Assembly (NCBI GenBank): GCA_003116995.1
Contig: BDSL01000057.1
Location: 310,001 to 374,000 of the forward strand
Direction: 5' to 3'
Source: Yamagishiella unicocca
Lineage: Eukaryota; Chlorophyta; Chlorophyceae; Chlamydomonadales; Volvocaceae
Length of the DNA: 64,000 nt
Made by a program: the position numbers and the translations under genes. Numbering within the stretch: the stretch's first letter is position 1; every line of letters starts with the position of its first letter. Below, one piece after another: positions 19,446-32,441 of this stretch. The notes under the pieces were generated by a model. That model searched no databases, was not told the origin of the DNA, and was given only the letters and a program-made list of their open reading frames with translations.

Positions 19446-22400
19446 ATGGACGGCATATCAGTACAGGAAGCAACCTACAGCGACCTGTTAATCCTTCATG
19501 GGTAAGCGAACTGTCTTCCACGTCCCGGAAGCTACACGGCGTCAGGCGGTCGCATCCGTCCGACTCCTCGTCGGCCGTCTGCACCCTGTACGCAGCGGCT
19601 TGAGATTTTAGCGCTTGACATTCTTCGAGCGACGACCGCTGCAGCGCAAACTTTGCACCTCTGCCGTTCGGTCCCACGCAATTCACGTGCCGTCCCTTTG
19701 ACCCTGCACAGGGCCATCGTGTTTTTCCTCCAAGTGAGTTCGCTCGTCACGTGCCTCAGTTGCTAGGTATCCGCTGCGATGCTGCCAGTCTTGACTCGGC
19801 GGCTCGGTTACGGGGTCCGCCCGGCGCGTAGGTCGGCTTCGTGTCCCTGGAGGTCGGTTACGGGCGCTCTAAGAACGTGAAGAATATCCTTCTCAAGAAC
19901 ACGGTAAATATACTCCTCTGCGCCATCGTTTGGTGGTCAGTTGGCTACGCCTTCTCTTTCGGAGATTCGGCTGGCGGCTTCATAGGGTAAGGGACTGTGG
20001 CGTGTCCGCTATCCGATCGCATGAAACTCGGGGGAGGGAGGGGAGGGGAGGGAAGGCCGGGAAGGGAAGAGGTGATTCGGCCAAGCTTCGGTGCGAGGTG
20101 TCGATCCGCCTCGCCGCTTCTCGCTTTCCCACATTTCGCTCTCTTGGCCATGCGGGAAGAACTCCACACATGGCGGGAAGTTAAGAAGTACGCGTGACCA
20201 GTTTTGCGCTGTTGCAGTCCAGGGAGGGATTAGCGACTAATCGGCGCTGGCGCCCACGGCACCGACATTTCGGCCCTCCTCGAGGCGTCTCACTAGCTCC
20301 GTAAAATTGCACTTTCTCACACATTGACGCTCTGTAAGGAAAGGCATACGGGAGGTTGCCTCGGGGGATGTAGGCAGTGGAGCAGTTTAAGCTAGCGGTG
20401 TAAAGAAGCCTCTCAACGAGTTCGGCCGCCTGAAGCTGCCTCACAACTCGCAAGCCAAAGCCGGCAAACGGCGACACCGGGGAAATCAACCGAACGCCAG
20501 CGTCCCCCAACCGTCCCCCTTCCTTCGCGGGACAGCAACGCGGGCGGCGGCGCCACCTCGGCGCTACTTGTGCGTGCGCTTCAGTTGCTTGACCAACCGT
20601 CGTGCGGGAAACCAGGGTAAAAAAACGACTGTCGTATCCGGTCGTGATACGGCCACCCGGTGACGTGGCCGGTGTGTCAAGCGCGCAGGTTTGTCGGGCC
20701 GGCAGAGGCCCGACGGCGTCCCCAATCTTTGCGCCGGGTGCCTGGCGCCTAGTTAGGCAACTGGCCTGTGGGGCGCCCCAGGAGGCCCTCAGTTCGTACA
20801 TTATCGTTAGCTTACATCGTATCACAACTGGCTTGATAAACCCACCAACCGCCAACCAGGTCGCAAGCAAGCAACCGACCGATCAACCGGCCGCCTCGGG
20901 CCCCTCCCCCTTTACTGCTCACCTGCCCCTACCGCTGCCTAAACCCTAAACTCCCACCGCGGCCCCCCACCTGTGTGTGCACCAACACGTTTCCCAATCG
21001 GCTCTCCTTTTCAGCACCGCCACGCGAGTTTCCCCTCATACCCCCCGCCCTTGCACGCACGCCACCTCAGCACCACCGGCTTCTTCCACGATGGCAGCCT
21101 GGGCGCCACAAAGATTTGGTTCTACAGCTGGACCTTCTGCCTGGCCACTGTGGCCATCGTCAGCGGCTGTCTTGCCGAGCGCACCTCCCTGATCGCCTAC
21201 CCCGTCTTCACGCTGCTCATGGCCAGCTGGGTGCACCCGGTGGCGGCCCACTGGGCCTGGCAGCGGGGGTCCTGGTTGCTGCGCATCAGCGACGAGTGCC
21301 GCTTCCTGGACTTCGCGGGCGGGGCGGCGGTCCACATATGCGGTGAGCGGCGCCTGGATGCGGGTAGGGCGGGCGCGTGGATGCACAAGGAATGCACAAG
21401 GAACGCAGAAGAGCCGAAAGCTGAGAGGGGGACCGGTTCTTAACGCGCGGGTGGTGTCGCTTATTAGGTTGGAGGTGGGAGTGGAGGTGGGGAGCTGCCC
21501 GTCGTGAGGTCCCATGTGGGGCAGCTGTTGGGTTGCGGCTGGGCGAGTGGCAGGCACCTAGCGTAGTGCTTGTGATGGCGTGGAGGTGACGTAACCGAAA
21601 GTGTGCGCGCACGGGCTCGCGCGGGTTCCCTGGAGTCATCGCCGCCGGAGAAAATAACAGCACGCACACGCGCTCTCGGCCCCGGCTCCGCAGGCGGCTT
21701 GATGGGCCTTGTGGGCGCCACGATCGTCGGCCCGCGCATCGGCCGCTTCGAGGACGGTCGCGCCAAGGAGATGCCGGGACATGACGTCTCTTCGGTCGCC
21801 ATCGGGACGCTGTGAGTGGTGGCGGTTGGGGCTGGCGGTTGCGATTGGCGGTTGGCGGTTGCTGTTACGGTCCGGAAGATGGGGCGGGCGCGCTGCTGGC
21901 CTAGGCCGAGTATTCCATCAACCCTTTTCGGAAGAAAGCAGGGTGTCCTGCGGCCTGGGCGGCTGGGTCCAGGGCGGGGGACCTCCTGGGGTGAAGGGAA
22001 AAGCACAGACCCCACCTGTTTCCCCACCGCCCCGGGCCGCGATCCGCACAGGTTCTTGTGGTTTGGCTGGTTCGGTTTCAACTGCGGCACTACCTACGTC
22101 TACCTGGGCACCATGGCTGCGACCGCCGCCGCCGCCATCAGCGAGATCCCCGTGAATGAGTACGGCAGCCCTCCGTCGCCGGTAGCCGCCGTCGTGATGG
22201 CGCCGTCACCGGCCGACCGTGTGGCCCTCAACATGACCCTCACCGCCAGCGTTTCCAGCCTGACGGCGCTGCTGCTGAGCAGCCTCCGCTCCGGAACCGT
22301 GGACCTGTGCGTGTGCTGCAACGCGCTGCTGGCGGGGCTGGTCATGTCCACTCCTGCCGCCGGGTTCATTACGTCATGGGCGGCGGTGGTGTACGGCCTG

Positions 22401-23741
22401 GTGGGAGCAGCCATGTACCTGGGGGGGGCGAGACTGCTGGTGAGAGTGGGTGGAGGGCAGGACGTGGGAGGGGCGAGAGGGTGAGAGTGGGAGGAGGGCA
22501 GGGGATGGGGGGGCGAGAAGGGGCAGGAGACGGCCGCTCCCTTACTTTAGTCGCTTTTACACCACCTCTTCTTACCGTCTACGTCGCCTTATCACCTTAA
22601 CACTGCGATTCAGCCGCGCCTCCGCTCCGTCTACTCGCCTCCCGTCTCTTCTGGACCGCCATCTTCACCGCCATGCTTTGTCGGCCGTGGATTCGCAGAT
22701 TCACCTTTAAAACTGCCCTCCCCTCCTTCCCCTTCCCGCCTCCCCCCCTGGACCACACCCCAGATCCGCTTCCAGGTGGACGACCCCCTGGAGTCATCCG
22801 TCATCCACTTCGCCTGCGGTACTGCGGGCACCCTGCTGCTGGGGCTGCTGGCGCGGCCGTCCTACGTGGCGGAGCTGACGGGGGTCAACTGCGGCGGGCT
22901 GGTCTACAACGGCCGCAAAGGGGCGCTGCTGCTGGGGCTGCAGCTGCTGGGTGAGGGCGGCACGTGGGCGGGAGGGCAGGGGCAGGCGGGGGGTTCGATA
23001 GAGGAGAAGAGGCAGGCGGGCAGGGGCAGGGGCAGGGGCAGGCGGGGGGTCGATAGAGGAGAAGAGGCAGGCGGGCAGGGGCAGGGGCAGGCGGGGGGTC
23101 GATAGAGGAGAAGAGGCAGGCGGGCAGGGGCAGGCGGGGGGTCGATAGAGGAGAGGAGGCAGGCGGGCAGGGGCAGGGGCAGGCGGGGGGTCGATAGAGG
23201 AGAAGAGGCAGGCGGGCAGGGGCAGGGGTCGATAGAGGAGAAGAGGCAGGCGGGCAGGCGGGCCAGCGGGCGCCCAGGTGGCCTCTGCTTCCCTCCTCTC
23301 ACCGACAACTTGCGACCCGGACATCCTCGCAACCCTCCCGCCCCTTCCTCCCGCCCCTTCCCCCCCCCCCTCCAGCATGCGCCCACAAAATTGGTGTCCG
23401 AAGACCATGCGCCAACTATCCTGTCCCGTTGCGTAATACGGTTTTTATACAACCGCCCCACGTCATCATCGTCATCAAGGCTTAGCCCGCTAGCTCGCGT
23501 GTCGTAATCACGGGTTTCATCGCCGTCTTGCCCCCTCTCCCCCCCACCGCCAGGTGTCGTGTCAGTGGCTGCCTGGACCGGTGTCTTCTCCGTGCTGGTC
23601 TTCTGGGTGCAGCACCGCGCGGGTCGGCTGCGGGTGGACCAGGTGACGGAGCTGGCGGGTCTGGACAACATGGAACACGGCGGCCCGGCGTACCCGGAGT
23701 TCAACCTGGTGCCGTACAACGCGGGAAGCACGGAGCGGTAG
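19446..23741 (+). CDS. AMT-family ammonium transporter, eight exons
   Basis: Ammonium transporter of the AMT/Mep family, conducting NH4+/NH3 across a membrane. Exons: 19446-19501, 19712-19733 (only 22 nt), 19832-19986, 21071-21342, 21694-21811, 22052-22439, 22764-22950, 23554-23741; all GT-AG, phases agree, 461 residues. The start gives MDGISVQEATYSDLLILHG leading straight into TM1 (AIVFFLQ/VGFVSLEVGYGRSKNVKN), as in the family. Diagnostic segments follow: AFSFGDSAGGF, the signature region around DFAGGAAVHICGG, GPRIGRF, and the two pore histidines (PVAAHWAW and SVIHFACGTAG). The soluble C-terminal tail is short (ELAGLDNMEHGGPAYPEF). The large intron 3 (19987-21070) carries no separate gene I can support. 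Which AMT paralogue this is cannot be told from the window. Confidence 0.92.
22968..23270. repeat. Minisatellite in intron 7 of the ammonium transporter gene
   Basis: Irregular tandem copies combining GGGGTCGATAGAGGAGAAG with GGCAGGCGGGCAGGGGCA blocks, unit length varying with the number of GGGGCA steps. It lies wholly inside the intron. Confidence 0.85.
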
Positions 23742-24013
23742 TTGGCCCTGGGGGAAGTGGGGGCCTGGCTGGTTGGCTGGCTGGGGGAGAGGCGAGAGGC
23801 CCCCAGGGGTCGCCCGCAACGTCCGTCAACGTCAACGTCAACGTCAACGTCAAAATGTCGTGTAGCCATCACGTGCCTCGTGTTAATGCGTGCGGGGGTC
23901 GCGTGAAGGGGTTTCGAGGAAGATCCGTGGATGCCAGGAAAAAACCCGTTTAGAACAGACGTTTTGAGATGGGGGGGGAGGGGGAGGGGTCGGTGGCGCG
24001 GTTGTGCTGGGAG

Positions 24014-24208
24014 GCTGCGGGCGTTACGTCGCAGCCTCGTCGCGACCTGGGCTGCGGGCGTTACGTCGCAGCCTCGTCGCGACCTGGGCTGCGGGCGTTA
24101 CGTCGCAGCCTCGTCGCGACCTGGGCTGCGGGCGTTACGTCGCAGCCTCGTCGCGACCTGGGCTGCGGGCGTTACGTCGCAGCCTCGTCGCGACCTGGGC
24201 TGCGGGCG
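24014..24208. repeat. 37-bp minisatellite, 5.3 copies
   Basis: Units start at 24014, 24051, 24088, 24125, 24162 and 24199 and appear identical (core GGCGTTACGTCGCAGCCTCG). Because 37 is not a multiple of three, it reads open in all frames with the same peptide, an artefact and not a gene. Confidence 0.95.
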
Positions 24209-24491
24209 ACGTGAGCTAAGGGGCGTAAGTGGAGGCGCAAGTGGAGGCGGAGGAGAGGCACTGCGGTGGCAGAGGCGACGCTGAGGGACGCCTGTTCGCC
24301 TCGTGCAGTCTCGTCCATCAGTCGAGGCCACGCTCGGCGGCAGGGGTGGCGGCGGCGGCCTCGTGTACGATGGGTCGGTTCCGGCGCGGCGGCCACCCCT
24401 GCTGCCTAGATGTCGCGTATCCCCCTGGTGGGCGGTTGGCTACCGCCCTGCTGGCACGCGTTCACGCCTGAGGAGACCGTTATCCGCGTTT

Positions 24492-24570
24492 GGGGGCAGT
24501 ACCACTGGGGGCAGTACCAGTGGGGGCAGTACCACTGGGGGCAGTACCAGTGGGGCAGTGCCGCTGGGGG
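24492..24570. repeat. 15-bp tandem repeat, about five copies
   Basis: CAGTACCACTGGGGG and CAGTACCAGTGGGGG alternate at 24497, 24512, 24527 and 24542, with a degenerate last copy, forming a two-variant higher-order repeat of 30 bp. Confidence 0.9.
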
Positions 24571-24900
24571 CTCCTAGGGAGGCAGGGGCGTTCACGGGGC
24601 AGCAGTAGGCCGGGCAGCTGTTAACCGGGGCAGCAGTATTGAGCCCGAGGTGACATGTGGGGCGGGGGGGGCTTACAGACCCGCTTACACGAGGGAAGGG
24701 ATGAGGCGGGGTGAGGTGGCGGGAGTTGGGAGACGCGGTGCTTGCCGCATCATCGAGTTGGGTTGGGGAGGGGCCGATGGAGGCGGTGGGCGGCTGATGC
24801 CGTCTGGCAGTGTGGGAGGTTACGGTGTCGTGAGGTTCCACCCACGGATGGAAACGCCAATCGTTCCGTCCAATGTTACGTTGGACGAGAACAGATAGTT

Positions 24901-27900
24901 GTGATTGGCGCGACAGCATGCTTGATGTCGTCGGCTATTAAGATCGTACCAGTTCGTGCGTGTATGCGTGTTTATATGTGCTATATAAGGGTTACTGAAG
25001 CGTGCATGTTTTGCGCAAAAGTGTGAATGGGAGGGGGGGCGTTGGGGGCCTTATCAGGCTCCGAACGCCTCGCGAGCCCCGGATTGACAGCCGCCGTCGT
25101 TGGGCGGCGAAGGTGGGCACGGGCAGGCTCTTCAGACCACGGAAAGGAAGGAGAAGTTGTGATCGTGCGAAGTGTACGGCGCTGTTGCCTTCCGGTTCGA
25201 TGTTTCGGTGGTTTCTATGTCGGAGCGAGCCGGGGCCGTCGACGTGCGATCCGAAACACGGCGGGAGCCGAGGCGCGCGCTGTTGCGAGCAGCCGATCAG
25301 GCCAGAATCGATCATGGGACGGGTAGGGTTGCGACGGGAGAGAGCGGATTGGCGAATGGTTTTGTCGTACTGGTACTGCATAGTAACGAGCGCCCGTTGC
25401 TGGGGGTGTCACTTGCGAGAGAGGGAGTCCTTCTCCGCGGGCCTGCAGGAGGCGGGGAGAACACAACGGCCGTTCGCGCGGCACTAGCGCCGGCTGTGGA
25501 TGGAGCCAGCTGGGAGGTCTGACGCGTCCGTGACCACCGCCTGCTCGCGTCGCTCGCGCTGACGCTACTGTCGTGCTGTTTGTTCCCTCCGCATCCGGCG
25601 GAACGTTTTGTCTAGGGCATGACGGAACGGCGAGCCGATGCTTCTAGCCGGCTATGGTAACCCCAGGGTTGGTCACTCGCTCGGTGGCCCGGCGACCGGC
25701 GGCTGCACGTTGCTGGTTGGTGTGTGGCGGTGTGCGGAAGCGAGTCCGGTGACCGAGTGCGCTGCCTTGAGAAGAGTGTGTGGCTCAGGGTGGTGGTGGT
25801 GGTTGTGTGCGGCTGGACCTTGCGAGTCCGAAGCCTTTTTCCTGACTGACAGATCGACTGGTGAGCGAGTATTCCCTCGGCGTTACCGTTGCAGCGCCGG
25901 GCTAATAATACTATATTCATGCTGCAAGTGGGGAGGAGGCCGGCGGCGGCGGCGGCGGCGGCGGGTCAGTCCCGCTCCAAACCGGCCCCGGCGTCTGTCC
26001 ATTGCGCGCGGCCTGACTGGGTGCAGGGCGCTAGGAGGGTGGTGCACACGACTCAACCTGGGCTGCTGCACCCTAGCGCTTGCCCGGAGCAACACGAGCA
26101 CCCTGTCAGGCAGGGCGTGAGGCGGCGCTGGGGGCGGAAGGGGAGCTACGGGCTGTCTCGGCCGCCGCGACGGTCCGGAGGGGCTGGGTGTCGGGCCGCC
26201 GTGCGGTTGCTGCCTGCGGCCGCGCAGCAGCAGCTGGCTTTGTCGCACTCGGGCGCAAGTGTTGGGCGGAAGGAAATAAGAGCAGGTGTACCGTACCGCG
26301 ATGCCCCGATGATGCTGGATGGTGGTGACGAGGACGATGACGACGAGTACGGCACCGGTACTTTTTTCGCCTTCGCAGCGGTAGCGGTTTTGAGTGGTGG
26401 TTTGATGTGTGACCGTTTGTGAGAGTGCATCTGCCGGCGGCGCAATGGGGAAGAGCTTTGTGCCGCCGGTGGCGCCATGCACATGCACGCCGGGGCACGG
26501 CCGCCTTCAGAGCCGCGCCCTGGCCGTACGCACGAAACTAACGCTACAATGGTTTTTCCCTCGGGGCTGCGGGGCGGAGTTTAGGGCGATGCAATCCTTT
26601 ATGTGTTCATTACTTGTGTCTATGCTTTTTTAGAGGCATGGCTTACCGCCTTTGGCCGAAGATCGCCTTGGGGCCTGTTCAGGCACGGCGCAACGTCTTT
26701 AGGCCGAAGCCCTGAGCAGCGTCCTTCGCCTAACCCCAGACGGGTCGCCCTGCGGAAGTGCAGTACTAAGAGGGGAGGGATGGATGCTTGATTGCGGAGG
26801 ACTGGATGAGACAGGCAACTGCTCATGCGCCGGTCTCGTAGCGAGACAGCGAGCGTGGCTGCCGCCACGGCGGGTTCTGTCCTCGCCGCCGTGTGTGTGA
26901 GGCGGGGCCAAGGGTGCACCGGGAAGGAGCCCTGGCCTGGACTTGGCCCTCCTCCCCCTCAGCCCCCTCAGCCCTCCTCCTCATCCCTCCCCCTCCACCT
27001 GCTCTGCCGCTGCGATAGGGAGCCGTAGAGTGAGGATTGCGCCGGCATATACGGGAGTTGCTTCCAGGGGGCACTTCGCATTGTTGTTGTTGTTTCGTAG
27101 ACCTGCTCAAGCACGGCAGTACTGAGGCGGAGGGCTTTGCACGAGCAAGGGCTCGGAAGGCGATTGACGAATTGACATCACTGCGCTTGGGGCATTGGGC
27201 ACTCCGATGCGCGCCGTGACGGGTGCAGGAGGTCCCTGTGCGCGGCGCGAAGGCGAATCGTTACGGCGTGTTTGCGCCCGAACTTGTCCACATGTCGGAA
27301 CCCGGCATGTGTCTCCGGCCCTGCCCGGGTAATCGATCGGCCCGGCGGGTGTACCTGTGTTGCTACATGTTTCCGTATTACGTAGTAGGGTCCCAGAAGC
27401 GAGGGAATCGTCGACTCGAGTATTGGTGTCGGCTGTCTTCCGGCATGCGAAGCCCAGGTACAATACCTTGCGCTTGGCGTCCACGTTACGGTGCATCATG
27501 CTCCGAGGCAAGGAGCCATTACGGATCTCGTTTATCCGCGATTTCTGGTTCCGAAATCGCGGGCAGATTTCATATCTTGAGCGCGTCCCCGCGGCGCGAC
27601 TTTGCATCGAGGCGTGGCGGGCGGCATCCTTCATCGCTTGCCGGGGACCTGCTGTGTTCGACGCGGCTTGATGGGAGGGGTTCGGCGCACTCGTTGCTGA
27701 TCCCATTCGATAGCTGACAATCCGATTGCGGAAAGGGCCCGATGCGTGCCGTCTGTTGGCTGTACGACGGCCCGTGCAAAAGCTGGATAGGGCTGGATGG
27801 TGTTGTAAGGATTTTGAGCCCTGCGTGCCGGAATTAATGAGTCATGCGGCTCCATTGCGCGTGGGAGTCTTCTTGGGTGGAGGTTTGGATCGTGGACGCG

Positions 27901-28930
27901 TGGGTCGTGGCAGTTGGGTTTTGGGTCGTGGCGTACGGGCGGATCGGATGACAATCGGGGCACCGGGGCGGCCTAGGCGCCGCCCTAGCTCGTTGGAGGT
28001 CCCGGACGAACGTGGGAAGTACGCCAATCCTATGTAATGGTAAGGCTTTCGAGAGCCATGGGCGCACGCAGGCGCAGGCCTTTGTCGTCCGCACCGGTGT
28101 TGCCTGCTGTTTGGGCCTTCGGGGGAGCATGCCCGCAATTATACGTGTGCCAAAAACGAAAAGGAGGCGAGATTCCTGATCTTAAATACACGATCCGTTT
28201 CGCTTGTGAACGCGACGTACCGTTCTGTAAATGTTCTAGCGCTTGCAGGAGTCCCGCATTGGATTTCTTGAGCAGTTAGCTCAACCCAAGTATCTGATTC
28301 CCCCCCAGTTATAAATACATACAAAGTGACAAACCCAACCTACTGTGAGTCTCACTCTAATCATTGCCATAGAAGGCACCGGCCGCAAGGGGCGTTGTCG
28401 GTCCCGTCGTTCCATAGGTATCTATCTGGTATCTATCTGCATGCCATGTCGGGCGCGCACCACCAAACTAAGCCAAAGGCAGCCGGCACGGGGTGCCCCT
28501 CTTCTACGTCCGCGCATCGAGAACACTCATCCACTCTCTCTTCCATGCATAAGTGCTCGCCACTCGGTTCACAAGACACTCCGTTGACATCGAAACAAAA
28601 GGAACACCCTCATCTGAACGTGAGCCGGCGGCTGGGGCTTGCGACGTCTGCAAGGCCGCAGCATAGCACAGCGCGCGGTGGCGGTGCCATTCGCGATCAC
28701 GTCGTACACACGTCATACGCACGTCGTACACTCGTACTCCACACTCCGCAACCTGGCAGTCACAGCGGGGGGCTGTGGAGCGCGCTCCAAGCCCTCCTCC
28801 GAAGCAAACCAAACGCAACTCCCTCCACTCTCACTCGATTCCCTTCGCTCGCACGACATTCTTCATCAAATATCTCAAGCAACGCCAAATATCTCCCTGC
28901 GGGGCCGTCAGCAGCCTGCGGCGACAGCGC
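24901..28930. other. Gene-poor region between the transporter and lipase genes
   Basis: I found no reading frame with recognisable domains or consistent splice signals in four kilobases. The right part (about 28300-28930) is probably 3' UTR of the lipase gene. A small gene without recognisable features could have been missed. Confidence 0.4.
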
Positions 28931-31900
28931 TCAAGCGAGCACCAGCTGCGCCACCGGCACATTTGCGAAAGCCCAGGACCGCGCGTCCTTCTTTCCCTTT
29001 GCGATCAGGTACAGCAGCATCTCCTCGGGCGCTGGCTCGAAGGCCCACGAGAGCATCGTCCGCATGTCGTGTGGCCACGGCTCGTATGTATCGGGGCTGG
29101 TGGGGCAGGACAAGAGACGGCAAGGGCGGGAGTTCGGAACACGAGCAAGGAGGTAAGGGGCGGGTCTAGTGGAGGAAGATGTTAAGGCAAGGACGCGCTG
29201 TGGGGGAGGCGGGGTTGGGCCGGAGGCGTTACGGTAGGGGTGGCAAGCCTTGCATCGCTGCAGAGTGGAGTGTGATGTGGCTGGCGGCTGCACAGGTGGC
29301 ACAGGCACACGAGCGGGCGCAGTGGCTGTGTTGGCGGGTAGCGTCTCAGCTGGTGTTGACACAGGGTACGACACAGGGTACGATACAGGGTACGACACAT
29401 CACACAAACACGGCCCCTCAGCGCTTCACTTGCCTCCCCGGCTCGTCAGCCCCGACTGAACCTCCCCGCAGCCCGCATAGACCGTCATGCCGCCCGTGAC
29501 GTACAACCCTAAGCGGTGCTTCTCTTACAAAGTGTACCATTATGTGACGCCCTACACCTTCCCTGGAAATCGCGAATAGCATGGCACCCTCATTCCTTAA
29601 CACATGCACTGAAACCCGCCCCGACAGAATGACCCACGCGGCTAGATGTCAGGCAAGGCTGTCGAGCGCGGCGGCACTTCCGGCGCCTCTGGGATATCGC
29701 TGTGTCATGCCCTAGCACCAGTGTTGCACCCAGCGTCCGCGACAGCCGAAGACTGCTGTGGGACTGCGGGGCTCACCGATGTGGGGCTGCGGGGCTTTGG
29801 GGCCACTCACCTGAGGTGGATGTTGGGAAAGCGCATCTGCTGCGACGGGAAGCAGCAAATGCGGTGGCACACCTCCGTGGGGGTGTTCGGCAGGAAGTTC
29901 GTGACCCCTGACGGTCGCGTGGGAGGGGACGGGGATGGGGCAGGGGGCGGCGAAAGGGTTTGGTCAGTAGAGTTGAGAAGTTGCAGGGATGGGTCATCTT
30001 TGGGCCATGGGCCGGCTTCGGCGAAAAACATACATCGTCCAGCCACAACCGAAAGCGTAACTGTGGCGGCTGGAATTCCGTACCACCCTTAGCTCGTCTT
30101 AGGTGTTCGCCGACAGAACGTGTCGCCGCGCCCGCTTTCCCAACCCTCCCTGCAGCACCCCCTGCTGCCTCCTGCGCAACCCGACCGCCCCCCTAGCCGC
30201 TTTTACTTACCCCCGTCGAAGTAAATGCCGTCGCGGTACGGCGTGCACAGACTCCCTGGAGCAATCGGGCAGAGGGCGGCCGGCGGGTGGACCCATCGCG
30301 TTCGGGGGGCTGAGGCCGGGACTAGGGTCGGGGGCACATTTGCGGTGGCACTGCTATAGCACACCGGGGTTTCGGAGCGCCGAGCAGCGCACCAGGGTCT
30401 CACGCACTTCTGCCTCCCCCCTGCCCGGCGCAGCGAAATCCTTACGCGATTTAGTTCGTTTCTTTTCCTCTAGCAAGCCGCCGACGGGCCGCATTGTCCA
30501 CAGGTTTCCCGGTAGTCAACCCAAGTTCCCAGGCATGCACGCTCAAACACGTGTCCGACAACTACTCGCCGGCTAGTTTCTGCCCTCTGTTCCCTATGTC
30601 GTGGAACCGGGCCTTCTCGCCTCCCCCCCGCCCGACACGACCCACCGTCAAACCAGTAGGGTATGTGGCACGACACCATTAGCGTGTCTATCAGGTCCTT
30701 GCGGCTTGTGAAGGAGCTCACCTGCCGGGCAGCGACCCGCCGGAAGGGCGCACAGCAGGTAGGGGGGCATAGCGTGAACCACACGTCGAGCGAATAAAGA
30801 GGGAGCTGGAGAGGCCGCAGAGCGAAGAAAGACGAAGCGGAGAGGTTGCAGAGCGAAGAAAGAGGGAGCGGAGAAGTCGCAGTGCGAAGAAAGAGGGAGC
30901 GGGAGAGGTCGCAGCGCAGCGTAGGGGAAGCCGACGCCAGCGGCGCACTCAGGCAATCGCAGGTGACGCCGTGTCCGGTGTCTCGGCTCAGCCTCACCGC
31001 GCGGGACTCGAACTGCGGCCACACTTTCGTGACCGCCAGGTATGCCGTCCCCTCGCACCGCTCGTGTATGTCGTCCGGCAGCGCCGCCTCAAGCACCCGC
31101 CGCAGCACGGCCTTGAGGCGGGTGCGGGTGCCGCCGGCGCGGCAGTCCTGCAGGCGGAGGGGGGGGGGGGGGTTCGAGGAAGACCCATGAATGCGAGAAA
31201 AAACGTTTCGAATGGGGGTGGGCAGGGGTAAGGCGGGACGGGGCAGGGACGGGCGGGATGCGGAGGGTATGTGTAACCATACAGAGCACCGTGTGCAAGT
31301 CCCGATCTCTAGCTCCTCGGATCGTACTAGCCCTGCCTTCGCACGGACGTTAGAAACGCCTCGAAAGTAGGAACCCCACGCCGCCCGGTGCCGTTTCAAC
31401 CTCAGCACCCCTCGCCGTCCAGTATCCCATGCTCTGAAGTGCTCTGAAGCACACCCACGCGCCCACCCACCCGTGCCAGGTCCAGGAATGCGTCCACCAG
31501 CTCCTCCTCCCCCAGGCCGCTCTTCGTGCAAACCGCCACGATGCTACCGGCGCTGGCGCCCGCGACGGGGGTCTCAGGCCGCAGAACGTTCATTGCCTGT
31601 CCAAGCAGCCGGGCAGGGGCGAGTTGGCGCAAAACACTTATGTGGGGGTGCAGCAGGCAAGCCTGAATCCACAGCCAGTTCCAGCTGGTTCCAGCGTTCG
31701 CAAGTGACAGCTGGCTAGCGGGTAGCTCGAGGCAACCGCGTGGGTCTAGCTACAAAGGCGATGACAGTCCCCCCGCCTTTTACTGGTCACCCACTGCAGG
31801 CGCGATCTCCGACGCCTAGCAGGCTCGGCATCTACCTCGAGCTGCAGCGTTATGCCCAGGAAGTAGGGAAAGAGCAGTCCACCAGCGGAAAATCCAAAAC

Positions 31901-32147
31901 CGTAGTCGGTCGCAGCGGGAGAACCAGGTATGTACAACGTTCCACCAGGAGCTGCATCTAGGAGCGAGGAGCTAGGCTCTGGCGCGGCCTGCGCGCCCGT
32001 TCGGCATCGCTCGCTTCCAGTTGACTCGTGCTCAGTTCCAGGACCAAAGCGCCGTATGAGAGGCGCTTGCCTGTGAGTAATAACACGGTGGCTGGAAGCG
32101 CGACCTTGCGCGCAAGGCGCGCGTGGGCCAGTATACACGCGCATCAT
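28931..32147 (-). CDS. Patatin-like phospholipase domain protein, seven exons
   Basis: Lipid acyl hydrolase of the patatin/PNPLA family, using a Ser-Asp dyad. Exons on the minus strand: 32147-31836, 31596-31471, 31147-30998, 30721-30646, 30255-30211 (45 nt), 29907-29811, 29096-28931; phases agree, about 323 residues. Motifs: glycine-rich oxyanion region FSAGGLLFPYFLG; nucleophile elbow GASAGS; catalytic aspartate in the DGG of IYFDGGVTNFLP. Conserved linkers include HERCEGTAYLAVTKVWP and SSFTSRKDLIDTLMVSCHIP. The oxyanion stretch is SAGG, weaker than the usual GGGxRG. The chosen start (32147) leaves ~70 Arg/Ser-rich residues that could be an organelle targeting peptide; an extra upstream exon is possible. 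The substrate cannot be inferred. Confidence 0.87.
30786..30918. repeat. Degenerate purine-rich minisatellite in an intron of the lipase gene
   Basis: Four imperfect units of about 35 bp sharing GAGAGGTTGCAGAGCGAAGA-like sequence, within the intron 30722-30997. Confidence 0.8.
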
Positions 32148-32441
32148 CAGGGCGATATGTTCGAAGGGGCTCCACTTCGCAGGATGTAGCGCCAAGCCAA
32201 GACGATGACACAACACCGTCACAATATCACCCTATAGAATGCGATGGCCCAAGCGACCAACAACATTCGGCCTGTCGTACTACCATGCATTCTGTGCGTT
32301 GACGCTTTCTGCCTTTCATCGCAACCGACTACTACTTGGAGTTACGGAGTAGTTTACAAATACACAGTCGTATCGCCTTCTGTTAACAATCCTTGTAGCG
32401 TCTCTTTAGGTTTTACGTTTCCTAGCTCATTAGACGTTGGC

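Larger units (their letters stand above)
23742..24900. other. 3' region of the ammonium transporter gene, rich in tandem arrays
   Basis: No independent gene. It contains a (GTCAAC)5 microsatellite at 23824-23853 and two minisatellites listed separately. No TGTAA is visible in this stretch, so the transcript end cannot be placed. Confidence 0.5.

Noticed and set aside
20181..20870. 229-residue minus-strand frame in intron 3 of the ammonium transporter gene
   Set aside because: No domain, no supporting splice signals and no neighbour relation; treated as intron sequence.
24004..24219. Overlapping open frames in the 37-bp array
   Set aside because: The unit length is not a multiple of three, so the same peptide appears in every frame; an array artefact.
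22968..24570. CRISPR-like spacing of the minisatellites
   Set aside because: No unique spacers between units, no cas genes, and a eukaryotic context.
25172..25522. 117-residue plus-strand frame
   Set aside because: It starts at GTG, has no recognisable domain or splice context, and chance frames of this size are common in GC-rich DNA.
28326..29156. 276-residue plus-strand frame over the last lipase exon
   Set aside because: Antisense to the conserved final exon of the patatin-like gene and of low-complexity composition.
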